Under the pieces are notes generated by a model. That model had not been told where the DNA came from and searched no databases. It saw only the letters and a list, made by a program, of their open reading frames with translations. 60,923 bases of DNA. It comes from an uncultured SAR116 cluster alpha proteobacterium. GTDB taxonomy: Bacteria; Pseudomonadota; Alphaproteobacteria; Puniceispirillales; Puniceispirillaceae. The stretch lies in NCBI GenBank assembly GCA_902573725.1, contig CACGLE010000005.1, forward strand, positions 1 through 60,923. The letters run 5' to 3'. This document shows, piece after piece, positions 26,737-36,875 of the stretch (position 1 is its first letter; each line of letters opens with the position of its first letter). A program made the translations under genes and the position numbers.

Positions 26737-29700
26737 ATGAGTAAATGGCATTTCTGGATAGATAGAGGCGGAACTTTTACTGACATTGTTGCGCAATCAC
26801 CTAAAGGAAAATTGATAACAGATAAATTATTATCAGAAAATCCAGACAAGTATAAAGATGCGGCCATCCATTCCATTCGGAATTTAATGCAATTGGAGAA
26901 GAGCTCAAAAATACCTGTTAGTCTTATTGGATCGATAAAAATGGGGACGACAGTAGCAACAAATGCCTTATTAGAAAAAAAAGGGGAACCTGTTGGACTT
27001 ATAACAAATAATGGCTATGCAGATTCGCTCGAAATTGGATTTCAAGCAAGGCCCTCGTTATTTGCTCGTGAAATAAAAAAACCTGACCTTTTGTATGAGA
27101 GGGTGGTTGAACTTGATGTAAGGGTTGACTCAAAAGGGAACGAACTAAGCTATTTGAATAAATTAGAAACAAGAGAAAAATTACAGCAATTGTTTGATGC
27201 TGGCATTCGTTCTATTGCTGTTGTGTTTATGCATAGTTATAAATTTCCCAAGCATGAAAAACAAGTCGGCAGAATAGCAAAAAAAATTGGTTTTAAACAA
27301 ATATCACTTAGTCATGAGGTATCACCGCTAGTTAAATTTATAAGCAGAGGTGATACTACAGTAACAGACGCGTATTTGTCCCCATTGCTATATAGATATG
27401 TAGAGCAAATTAGAAGCGTTTTTGATGACAATCTAAATCAGCTAAATCTATTATTTATGACCTCATCCGGAGGCCTTACGTCTGCTAATTTGTTCAGAGG
27501 AAAAGATGCCATTCTATCTGGACCAGCCGGGGGTATTATTGGCGCAATTAGAACAAGTGAATACTCTGGAGCCAAAAAAATAATAACGTTTGATATGGGG
27601 GGCACTTCAACAGATGTTGCTCACTATTCAGGAATAATTGAAAAGGAATTTGAGACTGAAATTGCCGGCATCAGAATGCGCGTTCCTATGTTGAAGATAA
27701 ATACTGTAGCCGCTGGTGGTGGCTCCATTCTTCGTTTTGATGGCGAACGATTTCAAGTAGGCCCTCTTTCTGCTGGGGCAAATCCAGGGCCCGCCTGTTA
27801 TGATATGGGCGGTCCACTTACAGTAACCGATGCCAACTTAATTCTTGGAAGATTGCAGCCTAAATATTTTCCTAAGCTTTTTGGACCAAATGGACAAAAT
27901 GCACTTAATACTTCCATAGCTTTTTCAAAAATGAATGAAATAGCGAAAGATACTAAGAAATCTGCACTGAATGTTGCTGAAGGTTTTATTAAGATTGCAA
28001 ATGAAAATATGGCGAATGCAATAAAAAAAATATCGGTTCAAAAAGGTTATGATATTTCTGACTATGCCTTATCTTGCTTTGGAGGCGCAGGTGGCCAACA
28101 TGCATGTGCTGTTGCTGACTTGCTTGGAATTAAAAAAATCATAATCCATCCATTTGCCGGAGTTTTGTCTGCTTTTGGAATGGGGCTTGCAGAAGTCACA
28201 TCTAATCATCAACATCAAATTGAGCAGCCTGTAGATGAGAGTATAACTCCACTTCTTCAGAATGTAATTTCCTCTTTGAGTGCTGATGTAAAAACAAAAC
28301 TGATAAAACAAAATATTTCAGAAAAAGATATAAAAATTAGCTGCAAAGGTCACTTAAAATATAAAAATAGCGACAATACAATAGAGACTCCAATTTCTGA
28401 TTTTAAAGTTATGAAAGCGAATTTTGAAAAAGCTCATAAAGAACAATTTGGCTTTGTAATGCAAAAAACAGATATCATTTTAGACTTTTTAGAAGTAGAG
28501 GCTAGCGGCGGCGCAACTCAAACACAAAAATTTAATCCAAGCCCAAAAAAAAATTGCCCTGAACCTATGGATATTTGTGACTTATACTTTGGAGGTGGAT
28601 GGCACAAAACTGCTATGTATCATCGTTCCCAAATAAACGAAGAACTAAAGATATCTGGGCCAGCTGTCATAATAGAAAAAATAGGAACGATTTTTGTGCA
28701 ACCCTCATGGGAGGCAATAATAGATAAAAATGGCTGTGTTATTTTGTCTAGCGTCCAAAGAAAAAACGATAAATTTATAAAACCAAAACATGCAGACCCA
28801 GTTTTGTTAGAAGTTTTTAATAATTTATTCATGTCCATTGCAGAACAGATGGGCGTTAAATTGCAACAAACAGCCCGCTCGGTAAATATCAAAGAGAGGT
28901 TGGATTTTTCTTGTGCTATATTTGATAGTAATGGAGACCTCATTGCAAATGCTCCGCATACGCCCGTTCATCTTGGTTCAATGGATAGGTCCGTTGCATC
29001 TGTTATTCAAGCACATCCAATAATGCGTAAAGGAGACGTTTTTGCAACAAATGCGCCGTATAATGGAGGCACTCACTTACCAGATATAACAGTAATTACT
29101 CCTGTCTTTAATGAAAAACAAACAAAGCCAATTTTTTTCGTCGCGTCACGTGGGCATCATGCCGATATTGGTGGTACAGCACCGGGCTCGATGACCCCTC
29201 GTGCAACTCATATTGAAGACGAGGGCGTGATTTTAAATAATATTAAATTAGTGAGTGAATATAGATTTCTTCATGAGGAGATTTCCCGTATACTCACTGA
29301 AAACAAATATCCATGTCGTAATCCAGAACAAAATATAGCAGATTTAAAAGCCCAAATTGCTGCAAATGAGAAAGGTGTTCTCGAACTAAACTCAATGGTC
29401 TCACAATTCAGCCTTGAAGCGGTTGAAGCCTATAAAGGGTATATTCAGGATTATGCAGAGAATTGCATAAGGCGCATGATCAGTAAAATAAATGATGGTA
29501 AAGCAGAAATTTATTTTGACCAAGGCTGTAAAATTTCAGTTTCTATTACAGTTGATAAAACTAAAAAAACAGCAATTTTTGACTTCACGGGCACGAGTTC
29601 CCAACAGCCTGATAACTTTAATGCACCAGAGCCCATCACGAGGGCAGTAATCCTATATTGTATTAGGTGCATGATTGATGAAACCATTCCAATTAATGCA

Positions 29701-30327
29701 GGATGTTTGCGACCGATTTCCATCATTCTTCCACAGAATTCAATGTTAACCCCAAGCTATCCGGCTGCAGTGGTTGCTGGAAATGTAGAAGTTAGTCAAG
29801 CAATCGCTGATTGTGTTTATTTAGCATTAAATGTCATGGCAAATGCTCAAGGGACAATGAATAACCTAAATTTTGGCAATGAAACGTTACAATATTATGA
29901 GACAATTTGCGGAGGTTCTGGAGCTGGTAATGGATTTCATGGCGCGAGTGCTGTGCAAACTCATATGACTAATACACGTCTTACCGACCCAGAAATTTTA
30001 GAAATGAGGTATCCTGTTTTACTAAAACTTTCCAAGATAATGCGAGGAAGTGGAGGAGATGGAAAATGGCGAGGGGGCGATGGGATAGAACGCCATATTA
30101 CTTGTTTTGAAGAAATGGATGTATGTATTTTGTCTGGTAGGCGCATCATAGCACCGATGGGTTTAATGGGAGGCGAAAATGGAATTACTGGCAGGAATAC
30201 TGTTTTACGCAAAAATGGAAGTTTTGAAGAATTGGCAAGCAGAGTGCAATTTAAAGTTTATCCATTTGAAACAATAATTATTCAAACGCCCTCTGGAGGT
30301 GGTTACGGAGAACCCAATAATGGATAG
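26737..30327 (+). CDS. 5-oxoprolinase / ATP-dependent hydantoinase, A-B fusion
   Basis: This protein of about 1196 residues is the usual size of 5-oxoprolinase. The N-terminal half is HyuA-like: a hydantoinase N domain (DRGGTFTDIV), then the ATP-binding actin-like domain with FDMGGTSTDVAHYSG near residue 285. The C-terminal half is HyuB-like from about residue 690 (ERLDFSCAIFD, HLGSMDRSV, GGTHLPDITV, SRGHHADIGG, then GGSGAGNGFHG). It opens 5-oxoproline to glutamate, or a related hydantoin ring, using ATP. The start is ATG 26737; the GTG codon before it could also serve. It is a single gene, divergent from the sirtuin. Confidence 0.85.
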   Translation: MSKWHFWIDRGGTFTDIVAQSPKGKLITDKLLSENPDKYKDAAIHSIRNLMQLEKSSKIPVSLIGSIKMGTTVATNALLEKKGEPVGLITNNGYADSLEIGFQARPSLFAREIKKPDLLYERVVELDVRVDSKGNELSYLNKLETREKLQQLFDAGIRSIAVVFMHSYKFPKHEKQVGRIAKKIGFKQISLSHEVSPLVKFISRGDTTVTDAYLSPLLYRYVEQIRSVFDDNLNQLNLLFMTSSGGLTSANLFRGKDAILSGPAGGIIGAIRTSEYSGAKKIITFDMGGTSTDVAHYSGIIEKEFETEIAGIRMRVPMLKINTVAAGGGSILRFDGERFQVGPLSAGANPGPACYDMGGPLTVTDANLILGRLQPKYFPKLFGPNGQNALNTSIAFSKMNEIAKDTKKSALNVAEGFIKIANENMANAIKKISVQKGYDISDYALSCFGGAGGQHACAVADLLGIKKIIIHPFAGVLSAFGMGLAEVTSNHQHQIEQPVDESITPLLQNVISSLSADVKTKLIKQNISEKDIKISCKGHLKYKNSDNTIETPISDFKVMKANFEKAHKEQFGFVMQKTDIILDFLEVEASGGATQTQKFNPSPKKNCPEPMDICDLYFGGGWHKTAMYHRSQINEELKISGPAVIIEKIGTIFVQPSWEAIIDKNGCVILSSVQRKNDKFIKPKHADPVLLEVFNNLFMSIAEQMGVKLQQTARSVNIKERLDFSCAIFDSNGDLIANAPHTPVHLGSMDRSVASVIQAHPIMRKGDVFATNAPYNGGTHLPDITVITPVFNEKQTKPIFFVASRGHHADIGGTAPGSMTPRATHIEDEGVILNNIKLVSEYRFLHEEISRILTENKYPCRNPEQNIADLKAQIAANEKGVLELNSMVSQFSLEAVEAYKGYIQDYAENCIRRMISKINDGKAEIYFDQGCKISVSITVDKTKKTAIFDFTGTSSQQPDNFNAPEPITRAVILYCIRCMIDETIPINAGCLRPISIILPQNSMLTPSYPAAVVAGNVEVSQAIADCVYLALNVMANAQGTMNNLNFGNETLQYYETICGGSGAGNGFHGASAVQTHMTNTRLTDPEILEMRYPVLLKLSKIMRGSGGDGKWRGGDGIERHITCFEEMDVCILSGRRIIAPMGLMGGENGITGRNTVLRKNGSFEELASRVQFKVYPFETIIIQTPSGGGYGEPNNG

Positions 30328-30379
30328 CAAATAAGCTTTTTAGCTAAAAAATTTTTGAAAATCCTGTATGTCCTTTTTT

Positions 30380-31162
30380 TTAAAATATAAGTTTACCCTG
30401 AACAAAGGCCTGTGCGAATTTACTTTCTGGATTATTAAAAAATTCCCTTGCAGATTGATATGCTTCTAGCTTGCCCTTATGGATGAAAATTATATCTTCA
30501 GCTAATCGTCGAGCCTGATTTAAATCATGTGTAATAAATATTATTTTTGTATTCTGATTACGCAATTTAATTAGAAGTGTTTCTATCATCTGCACCGAAT
30601 AAGGGTCTAGGCTAGCTGTAGGCTCATCTAACAATAATATTTCTGGTCTTGATACCAATGCACGAGCTAGTGATAGTCTCTGTTTTTCTCCACCCGATAA
30701 ACGTCTTGCTGGTAGATTTTTTTTCTCATAAAGGCCAACCTCTTGAAGTAATTTGTTTAGATTGGATGTCTGTTTTGGTCTTTGGAGACTTACTACAAAA
30801 GAAAGATTTTCTATTGCTGTTCTTCTAAGCAAAACTGCATTTTGAAATACCATCGCTTGTTTGAGTCTTATAGTGTTATTTAAATTGATACCATTAAATA
30901 ACACTTCACCTGAGCTTGGTTTCTCAAGCCCATGTAGTAGTCTCATCAAAATACTTTTTCCTGCACCATTCGGGCCCAAAATAATTGTTATACCTTTTGA
31001 ATTAATAGAAAGTGATATATCATCTATTAGATTGTTACCCAATTTTTGAAATGATACTGAGCGTAACTTTATGGGTATCAATTCAAATTTGAATGGTGCT
31101 TCTGAGTAACTTGTTTCAAACATCTCACTTGTCCATTGCCCAATTTTTAACTTTGACTGCAA
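30380..31162 (-). CDS. Tungstate/molybdate-type ABC transporter ATP-binding protein
   Basis: This 260-residue ABC ATPase has Walker A GPNGAGKSI near residue 59, signature RRLSGGEKQRLSLARAL near 155, Walker B ILLLDEPTASLD near 177 and switch histidine ITHDLNQARRL. It overlaps the permease gene by 38 bp. The permease resembles TupB/WtpB, so this should be the TupC-like partner. The import of tungstate or molybdate would suit the molybdenum-dependent xanthine dehydrogenase encoded 11 kb away, but this link is an inference. Confidence 0.8.
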   Translation of the reverse strand: MQSKLKIGQWTSEMFETSYSEAPFKFELIPIKLRSVSFQKLGNNLIDDISLSINSKGITIILGPNGAGKSILMRLLHGLEKPSSGEVLFNGINLNNTIRLKQAMVFQNAVLLRRTAIENLSFVVSLQRPKQTSNLNKLLQEVGLYEKKNLPARRLSGGEKQRLSLARALVSRPEILLLDEPTASLDPYSVQMIETLLIKLRNQNTKIIFITHDLNQARRLAEDIIFIHKGKLEAYQSAREFFNNPESKFAQAFVQGKLIF

Positions 31163-31823
31163 ATATATTCACACCAAGTGCAATCGCCAATAAAATAAAG
31201 CCTAGCGCGAGTGCTAATGAAAGATTACCCCTCGAGGTCTCTAGGGCAATTGCGGTGGTCATTACACGAGTAAGATGATCAATATTACCACCTACAATAG
31301 AAACAGCACCCACTTCTGAAATTGCCCTCCCAAAGCCTGCCAAAATTACAGTCAAAAGTGACATCCTTGCGTCTATAATATATGCCATAATAGCCTTGAA
31401 TGTTGATACGTTCAGAGAGCGAAATAAGTCACGATATTCAATGTGCAAGTCCTCAATTATTTGTGTAGATAAAGCAGCAATTATAGGAATAACTAGTAAC
31501 ATTTGAGCTATAATCATTGCAGTTGGAGTATAAAGTAAGCTCAAAAAGCCAAGTGGCCCAGAACGCGAAAGGTATAAATAAACTATTAATCCAACAACAA
31601 CTGGGGGCATTCCCATTAATGCATTAAGTATAGACAGGATAATTGAGCGTAACCTAAACCGATGGATGGCTAAGAACGCTCCTAGAGGCAAACCTATTAC
31701 AATGCTTCCTAACAATGAGGTTAGACTTACTTTTATTGAAAGCATAATAATTTCAAACAAATCAGAATTGCCTGAGACAATCAGATAAAAAGCAGTTTGA
31801 AGGGATTCAGAAAATAGCTGCAT
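31125..31823 (-). CDS. Tungstate/molybdate-type ABC transporter permease
   Basis: This 232-residue inner-membrane permease has about five spans. The MetI-type loop is RSLNVSTFKAIMAYIIDARMS, and the family-specific segments are GMPPVVVGLIVYLYLSRSGPLG near residue 88 and GRAISEVGAVSIVGGN near 163. These match TupB/WtpB permeases of tungstate importers. No gene for a TupA-type oxyanion-binding protein lies nearby; upstream on the same strand is an unrelated Lys-rich protein. The binding protein is either elsewhere or lost. Confidence 0.8.
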   Translation of the reverse strand: MQLFSESLQTAFYLIVSGNSDLFEIIMLSIKVSLTSLLGSIVIGLPLGAFLAIHRFRLRSIILSILNALMGMPPVVVGLIVYLYLSRSGPLGFLSLLYTPTAMIIAQMLLVIPIIAALSTQIIEDLHIEYRDLFRSLNVSTFKAIMAYIIDARMSLLTVILAGFGRAISEVGAVSIVGGNIDHLTRVMTTAIALETSRGNLSLALALGFILLAIALGVNIFAVKVKNWAMDK

Positions 31824-31913
31824 GAAAAGTAAAGCATCAATAAAAATAAAATAGAAGGCAGTAATCTAATTTTTCTGGGGAATGTAGCAGAAATTTTATT
31901 AAATATTTAATAT

Positions 31914-32654
31914 CTATAACAGCAAATATATCAAAATTCCCCATATTACTCCTGTCAAGACCAAAAATGTTCCTGTTATTACAAATAAGCGTTTTATAAT
32001 TTTTAACCAAATTATTTTTTTAGCTTCAGATTTTTGATAAATAGGTTTGTTTACTGAGACTATTGGAGTTTGTTCTTGCGGTTTTACATGTTCTAAAGCT
32101 TCAATCCTGTCTAAAACATCTACAATCTCTTTTACCATCGCTCTGGTCTGTTTTTCTTGCTGTTCAAGCCCCGAGAGACGAGAACGCACCTCAAATTCTA
32201 CCCACTTATCAGTCAAATTAATAACATCATCAGTTTGTTGATCATTTTCAGCCTGAGTATTTTTAACTAAAATAGTTTGTTCTGTGGATTTTTCTTCAAT
32301 TTGATTTTCTTGCCTTACTGAAAATTCTTTTATTTGAGTTTCATCATTTGCCGTTTCTGGCTCATTCACCTGAACTTGCTGGGAATTATTTTTTGACAAT
32401 TTGCTTAAATTTTTATTGGGAACCTTCTTTTTACCTTTACTATTTCTTTTCTTTACTAACTTATTTTTTTTCCCAGTATTTCCTTCTTCAATATTATTCT
32501 TTGGCCTCTTAATATAACTTGCATTAGGCATAGCTTTTTCGATTTCTGCATCTTGGTGTGGTTCGCCATTTTGAACTGTAACATCCTCCAGAGGTTCAGC
32601 CAGAACACGTAATCGCATTTCCTTTATACGTTCTTTTATATTAGCTTGAGCCAT
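31914..32654 (-). CDS. Lys-rich, tail-anchored membrane protein, unknown
   Basis: This 246-residue protein is of low complexity. Residues 50-95 are strongly basic (repeated KK and KN), 95-145 are rich in Gln, Glu and Asp, 150-190 look like a short coiled coil (EVRSRLSGLEQQEKQTRAM), and residues 220-245 form one strong C-terminal membrane span. The layout is that of a cytoplasmic tail with a single anchor. I recognise no family. It could tether nucleic acid or a partner to the inner membrane, but nothing in the sequence proves it. It lies upstream of the oxyanion permease, with 90 bp between. Confidence 0.6.
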   Translation of the reverse strand: MAQANIKERIKEMRLRVLAEPLEDVTVQNGEPHQDAEIEKAMPNASYIKRPKNNIEEGNTGKKNKLVKKRNSKGKKKVPNKNLSKLSKNNSQQVQVNEPETANDETQIKEFSVRQENQIEEKSTEQTILVKNTQAENDQQTDDVINLTDKWVEFEVRSRLSGLEQQEKQTRAMVKEIVDVLDRIEALEHVKPQEQTPIVSVNKPIYQKSEAKKIIWLKIIKRLFVITGTFLVLTGVIWGILIYLLL

Positions 32655-32885
32655 ATCATTTTACTTTGCACAGTAAACAACCACTTCTTTAAATAGTGCG
32701 CATATAGCATTAATATTTGACGGTGACGCACAATTCTAGCGTGATATAAAGTTAAACATTAATCAACAATTTATTGGGAACGACTGAATAATTACCATGT
32801 TTAATTTTCTTTAGGCCACTAAAATACTCTTAAACAAATTATCATTTATCCCTTAGCTTAACTAAAAAGAACTTTTTTTAGCTCG

Positions 32886-33647
32886 TTAGTTACGCAGTCT
32901 ATAGCCAGTTTTGAAAATCCAACCAATAATTGCGATACAAATGAGAGTAAATATTCCTATTGCAAAAAGACTATAATGAATACTAACGTCTGCCGTGCCG
33001 AAAAACGACCAGCGAAGTCCAGAAATTAAATATACGACAGGATTAAATAGAGTAATTTGCTGCCAGAAAGGGGGCAACATATTGATAGAATAAAAGCTAC
33101 CACCTAAAAAAACTAAAGGCGTTAAAATAAGCATAGGAACGAGGTTCAGTTGCTCAAAATTCTTTGCCCATATGCCTAGAATAAATCCAAATAGACTGAA
33201 TGAAACGCAAGTAAGAGCAAGTAGCAAAAGCATCATTGTAGGATGTTTAATTTGGACATCCACAAAAAGCGTCGCAGTCATAAGTATAATTATACCTATT
33301 ATGAACGATTTGGTCGCAGCAGCACCAACATACCCAACTATAATTTCCACATAAGAAATAGGCGCAGAAAGTACCTCGTAAATTGTACCTAAAAACTTTG
33401 GGAAATAAATAGCAAAAGACGCATTTGATACACTTTGCATTAATACTGTTAACATAATTAAACCCGGAACAATAAAAGATCCATATTCTATATTTTCAAT
33501 TTGTTCCATTCGTGAACCAATAGCAGATCCAAAAACAACAAAATATAAAGCTGTCGAAATTACTGGAGATATTATTGATTGGAGAAGAGTTCGAAATGTT
33601 CGAGCCATCTCAAACTTATAAATTGCAATTATTGCGAAAAAATTCAT
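32886..33647 (-). CDS. ABC-2 type exporter permease
   Basis: This 253-residue protein with six hydrophobic spans is of the ABC-2 membrane family (YadH/NodJ-like). Characteristic segments are [21 protein letters not shown] near residue 27 and [21 protein letters not shown] near 176, followed by [14 protein letters not shown]. It starts 3 bp after the stop of its ATPase partner. Such pairs export drugs, lipids or glycans; the cargo is unknown here. Confidence 0.88.
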   Translation of the reverse strand: MNFFAIIAIYKFEMARTFRTLLQSIISPVISTALYFVVFGSAIGSRMEQIENIEYGSFIVPGLIMLTVLMQSVSNASFAIYFPKFLGTIYEVLSAPISYVEIIVGYVGAAATKSFIIGIIILMTATLFVDVQIKHPTMMLLLLALTCVSFSLFGFILGIWAKNFEQLNLVPMLILTPLVFLGGSFYSINMLPPFWQQITLFNPVVYLISGLRWSFFGTADVSIHYSLFAIGIFTLICIAIIGWIFKTGYRLRN

Positions 33648-33650
33648 GGA

Positions 33651-34571
33651 TTATTCCTTAACGAGATTTACAAAAATTTCTTCAAGTGAACTCTGCGATG
33701 TTTGAAGGTCACGCAGTTTGAAAGAAGCTTTTTTCAGTTCCGAGAGTAAGTCCACAATTCCCGTTTTCTGTGCCCTAACATCATAAATATAGTTAAGCTG
33801 CATACCATCATTACTTAATGTTAAGTTAAAGCGGGAAAGTGAGGTAGGAATTTTTTTAGCTGGTTCCTGTAATTCGATTGAAAGATTTTTAGACCCCATT
33901 CGCTGAATTAGTTCATTTTTCCCCTCAACAAGCAGCAATTCTCCTTTATTTATCACACCTATTCTATCAGCGATTTCTTCTGCCTCCTCTATGTAATGAG
34001 TTGTTAAAATAACCGTCACCCCAGACTCTCTCAATCTGGCAATGACATCCCACATGTCTTTTCGCAATTCCACATCGACCCCTGCAGTGGGCTCATCTAA
34101 AAATAGAATTTTAGGTTCATGACTCAGTGCTTTCGCTATCATCACACGACGTTTCATACCACCAGATAACGTCATATTTTTTTGATTACGTTTATCATAA
34201 AGAGATAAATCTGTTAAAAGTTGTTCTATGTAAGCTGAATTTTTGGGCTTTCCAAATAATCCTCTTGAGAAACTTACTGCATTCATTACCGTTTCAAATG
34301 GTTCGATCGTAATCTCTTGAGGCACTAACCCTATTAGTGACCGGCTTTTTCGATAATCCACGGAAACATCAAAACCTGCGATAGTTATTGTATTTTTCGG
34401 CACCGATAACAGACCGCAAACGGACGAAATTAGTGTAGTTTTTCCTGCTCCATTTGGTCCAAGTAAAGCCAGAATTTCACCTTCTTCTATCTCAAGTGAC
34501 AATTTAAGGAGTGCGTGGAAACCATTACTATATGTTTTTGTAAGATTTTTTATAGATATGATTGAAGTCAT
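33651..34571 (-). CDS. ABC-2 type exporter ATP-binding protein
   Basis: This 306-residue ABC ATPase of the YadG/NodI type has Walker [10 protein letters not shown] near residue 39, signature [16 protein letters not shown] near 137, Walker [13 protein letters not shown] and switch histidine [11 protein letters not shown]. The extra C-terminal 80 residues are typical of drug- or glycan-exporting members. It is first in a two-gene operon. The 291-bp gap upstream (34572-34862) is AT-rich and shows no other feature. Confidence 0.88.
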   Translation of the reverse strand: MTSIISIKNLTKTYSNGFHALLKLSLEIEEGEILALLGPNGAGKTTLISSVCGLLSVPKNTITIAGFDVSVDYRKSRSLIGLVPQEITIEPFETVMNAVSFSRGLFGKPKNSAYIEQLLTDLSLYDKRNQKNMTLSGGMKRRVMIAKALSHEPKILFLDEPTAGVDVELRKDMWDVIARLRESGVTVILTTHYIEEAEEIADRIGVINKGELLLVEGKNELIQRMGSKNLSIELQEPAKKIPTSLSRFNLTLSNDGMQLNYIYDVRAQKTGIVDLLSELKKASFKLRDLQTSQSSLEEIFVNLVKE

Positions 34572-34862
34572 GGTTCGGCTTTCTTATTGAAGAAGTAAAA
34601 TCAAAGATTTTACAAATACCTTTTTAAAGTGTTATATTCCTGTTTGTTTCATTAAAATGATATTACTAGTATCTGATTTTTTTTATTTGAAAGAGCTCTT
34701 GTTAATTTTTTAAAAAAAGCTTTTGTCTATTACTCGTATGTTCTTTATTACTCACTTTTAAAGATTGGCTAGTCTAGCTTAAGAGAATAGGTTTATAACA
34801 CTTGTTAATAAATCATCAATACATATATCCCAAAAAAGTCTAAATAAAAATTTTAATACAAC

Positions 34863-35654
34863 ATGAGAAAAATAGTGTCATCTAAAACACAGAAGATTCA
34901 TCAGTTTGAAACAATTTGGATATCAGATATTCACCTCGGAAGCAAAGGTGCAAAGGCATTAGAATTATTAAATTTTCTATCAAGTACCAATTCCAAAAAG
35001 TTATATCTGGTAGGCGATATTATTGATTGCTGGAGACTGAGAAAAAGGTGGTATTGGCCACAGGAACATAATGATGTTATGGCCAAAATTTTGGAAAAAT
35101 CGCGGGCAGGAACTGAAGTAATTTATATCCCTGGCAATCACGACGATCTTATTCGTCAATTCATTGAACACAAATTTGGTGAAATACAAATAAAGATGGA
35201 TGATGTCCATATTACTAAAAATGGAAAGAAGATATGGGTGATGCACGGTGATTTATTTGATAGTATAATCCAGCATTTTAGATGGTTAGCCTTTATTGGA
35301 GATGGGTTATATACTATCCTGCTTGGTTTTAACGGAATATTAAATGCCGTGAGACGACTATTTCGACTCGAATATTGGTCACTATCGAAGTTTTTAAAAC
35401 AAAAAGTAAAACAGGCTGTTTCTTTTTTATCTGCATTCGAAACCGGCATAATGAACGAAACACGAAAAAGAGAATGTGATGGTGTGGTTTGCGGTCACAT
35501 ACACAAAGCTGAGATAAAAATAATAGATGGACTGATTTATGCTAATGATGGAGACTGGGTTGAATCAAAAACGGCGCTCATAGAAGATAAAAATGGATAC
35601 ATTTCTTTAATCTCATATGACGATTTTACGATTGGCGATTTACCCAGTAAGTAA
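34863..35654 (+). CDS. LpxH-like UDP-2,3-diacylglucosamine diphosphatase family protein
   Basis: This 263-residue calcineurin-like metallophosphoesterase has DIHLGS near residue 22, GDIID near 52, the GNHDD box near 95, MHGDLFD near 125 and the final GHIHKAEI near 207. Together they make a complete two-metal site. The EYWSLSKFLKQKVKQA insert and overall plan match the COG2908 LpxH/LpxI-alternative family that acts in lipid A synthesis. Many alphaproteobacterial members are poorly characterised, so the precise substrate is open. A galM-like gene follows 47 bp later. Confidence 0.75.
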   Translation: MRKIVSSKTQKIHQFETIWISDIHLGSKGAKALELLNFLSSTNSKKLYLVGDIIDCWRLRKRWYWPQEHNDVMAKILEKSRAGTEVIYIPGNHDDLIRQFIEHKFGEIQIKMDDVHITKNGKKIWVMHGDLFDSIIQHFRWLAFIGDGLYTILLGFNGILNAVRRLFRLEYWSLSKFLKQKVKQAVSFLSAFETGIMNETRKRECDGVVCGHIHKAEIKIIDGLIYANDGDWVESKTALIEDKNGYISLISYDDFTIGDLPSK

Positions 35655-35701
35655 GCAGACTAAGCTTAGATATTTATCTGATGATAAAAGGGTAAACCGG
35701 C

Positions 35702-36670
35702 ATGCAACTTGTAAAAATTGGGAATGAAAATCTCACAGTTAAATTAATCCCATATGGTGCAAGGTTGGTGGATATACGTCTAGCATCATTTAATTTTCCA
35801 CTAATATTAGGGTATCCAAATATAACAGATTATCACAAAGATATCGCATATTTAGGAGCCATCATTGGAAGGGTTGCTAACCGAATTCATGGCGCTGAAG
35901 CAAAAATTGGTGGTGTTATGTATACCTTTGACAAAAATGAATGCTCAAAACAAACCCTTCATGGTGGATCAAAAGGCTGTGCTTTCCAAAACTGGAAAAT
36001 AAAAAATATAAGTAATACATCTGTTACCTTTATTCTCGATGAGCCTGATGGTCATATGGGTTTTCCAGGTAATATACATTTTGAAGTCTGTTATGAAATT
36101 AATGATTGCTCGTGCTTACAAATAACAATAGAAGCGGTTGCTGATAAAGACGGGATTTGCAATCTCACCTCTCATCCTTATTTTTGCCTTGATAATAGTG
36201 GTGACATATCTGCCCACGAATTAAAAATTAATGCTTCGAATTATCTACCCGTGAATAAATTAAATATTCCCACAGGTAAGATTAATTCAGTATCAAATAG
36301 TCAATTTGATTTTTTTAACCCACGAAGTCTAGCAGGAATTGTAAAAGGCACAAATCAATCGATAGACCACAATTTTTGCTTAAATGACAAACGATCCACT
36401 CTTCGTGAAGTAGCTGTCCTTACTAGCAAGTTATCAAAAATAAAATTGAGAGTTTTATCCACCGAAGCAGGTTTGCAGTTTTATACTGGGCATCATTTGT
36501 TGGATACTCCTCCTGGACATAGCAATCTTCCATACACACCTTTCAGTGGCTTATGTCTAGAACCTCAAGGTTGGCCAGATGCTCCAAACAAAGAAAATTT
36601 TCCTTCAGTTTTTTTACCAGCTAATACGCTGTACCAGAACATCATCTGCTTTGAATTTATAACAAGCTGA
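35702..36670 (+). CDS. galM: Aldose 1-epimerase-like protein
   Basis: This 322-residue GalM-family protein has GRVANRIHGA near residue 58, TLHGGSKG near 88 with the first catalytic histidine, NLTSHPYFCL near 156 with the second, and the C-terminal glutamate in SGLCLEPQGWPDA near 286. It interconverts alpha and beta anomers of hexoses. No sugar operon surrounds it, so the physiological sugar is unknown. The 205 bp after the stop hold no further gene. Confidence 0.88.
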   Translation: MQLVKIGNENLTVKLIPYGARLVDIRLASFNFPLILGYPNITDYHKDIAYLGAIIGRVANRIHGAEAKIGGVMYTFDKNECSKQTLHGGSKGCAFQNWKIKNISNTSVTFILDEPDGHMGFPGNIHFEVCYEINDCSCLQITIEAVADKDGICNLTSHPYFCLDNSGDISAHELKINASNYLPVNKLNIPTGKINSVSNSQFDFFNPRSLAGIVKGTNQSIDHNFCLNDKRSTLREVAVLTSKLSKIKLRVLSTEAGLQFYTGHHLLDTPPGHSNLPYTPFSGLCLEPQGWPDAPNKENFPSVFLPANTLYQNIICFEFITS

Positions 36671-36875
36671 CAACATTTATTCGGAATTCTAAATAATAGT
36701 AAACTGAGATAGAAAGGTCAAAATTAATTTTGTAAATTTTATAAAGTGAATACAAGAGCCAAAGAGTGCCAGACAGTTCAGAAAATTAGACAATCCATAT
36801 TTACAGACAAAAGATAACGTCTTTTAGCAAGCTTTAATTTAATAACACTAGCTTAATAACAGCAATTTACTTTGC

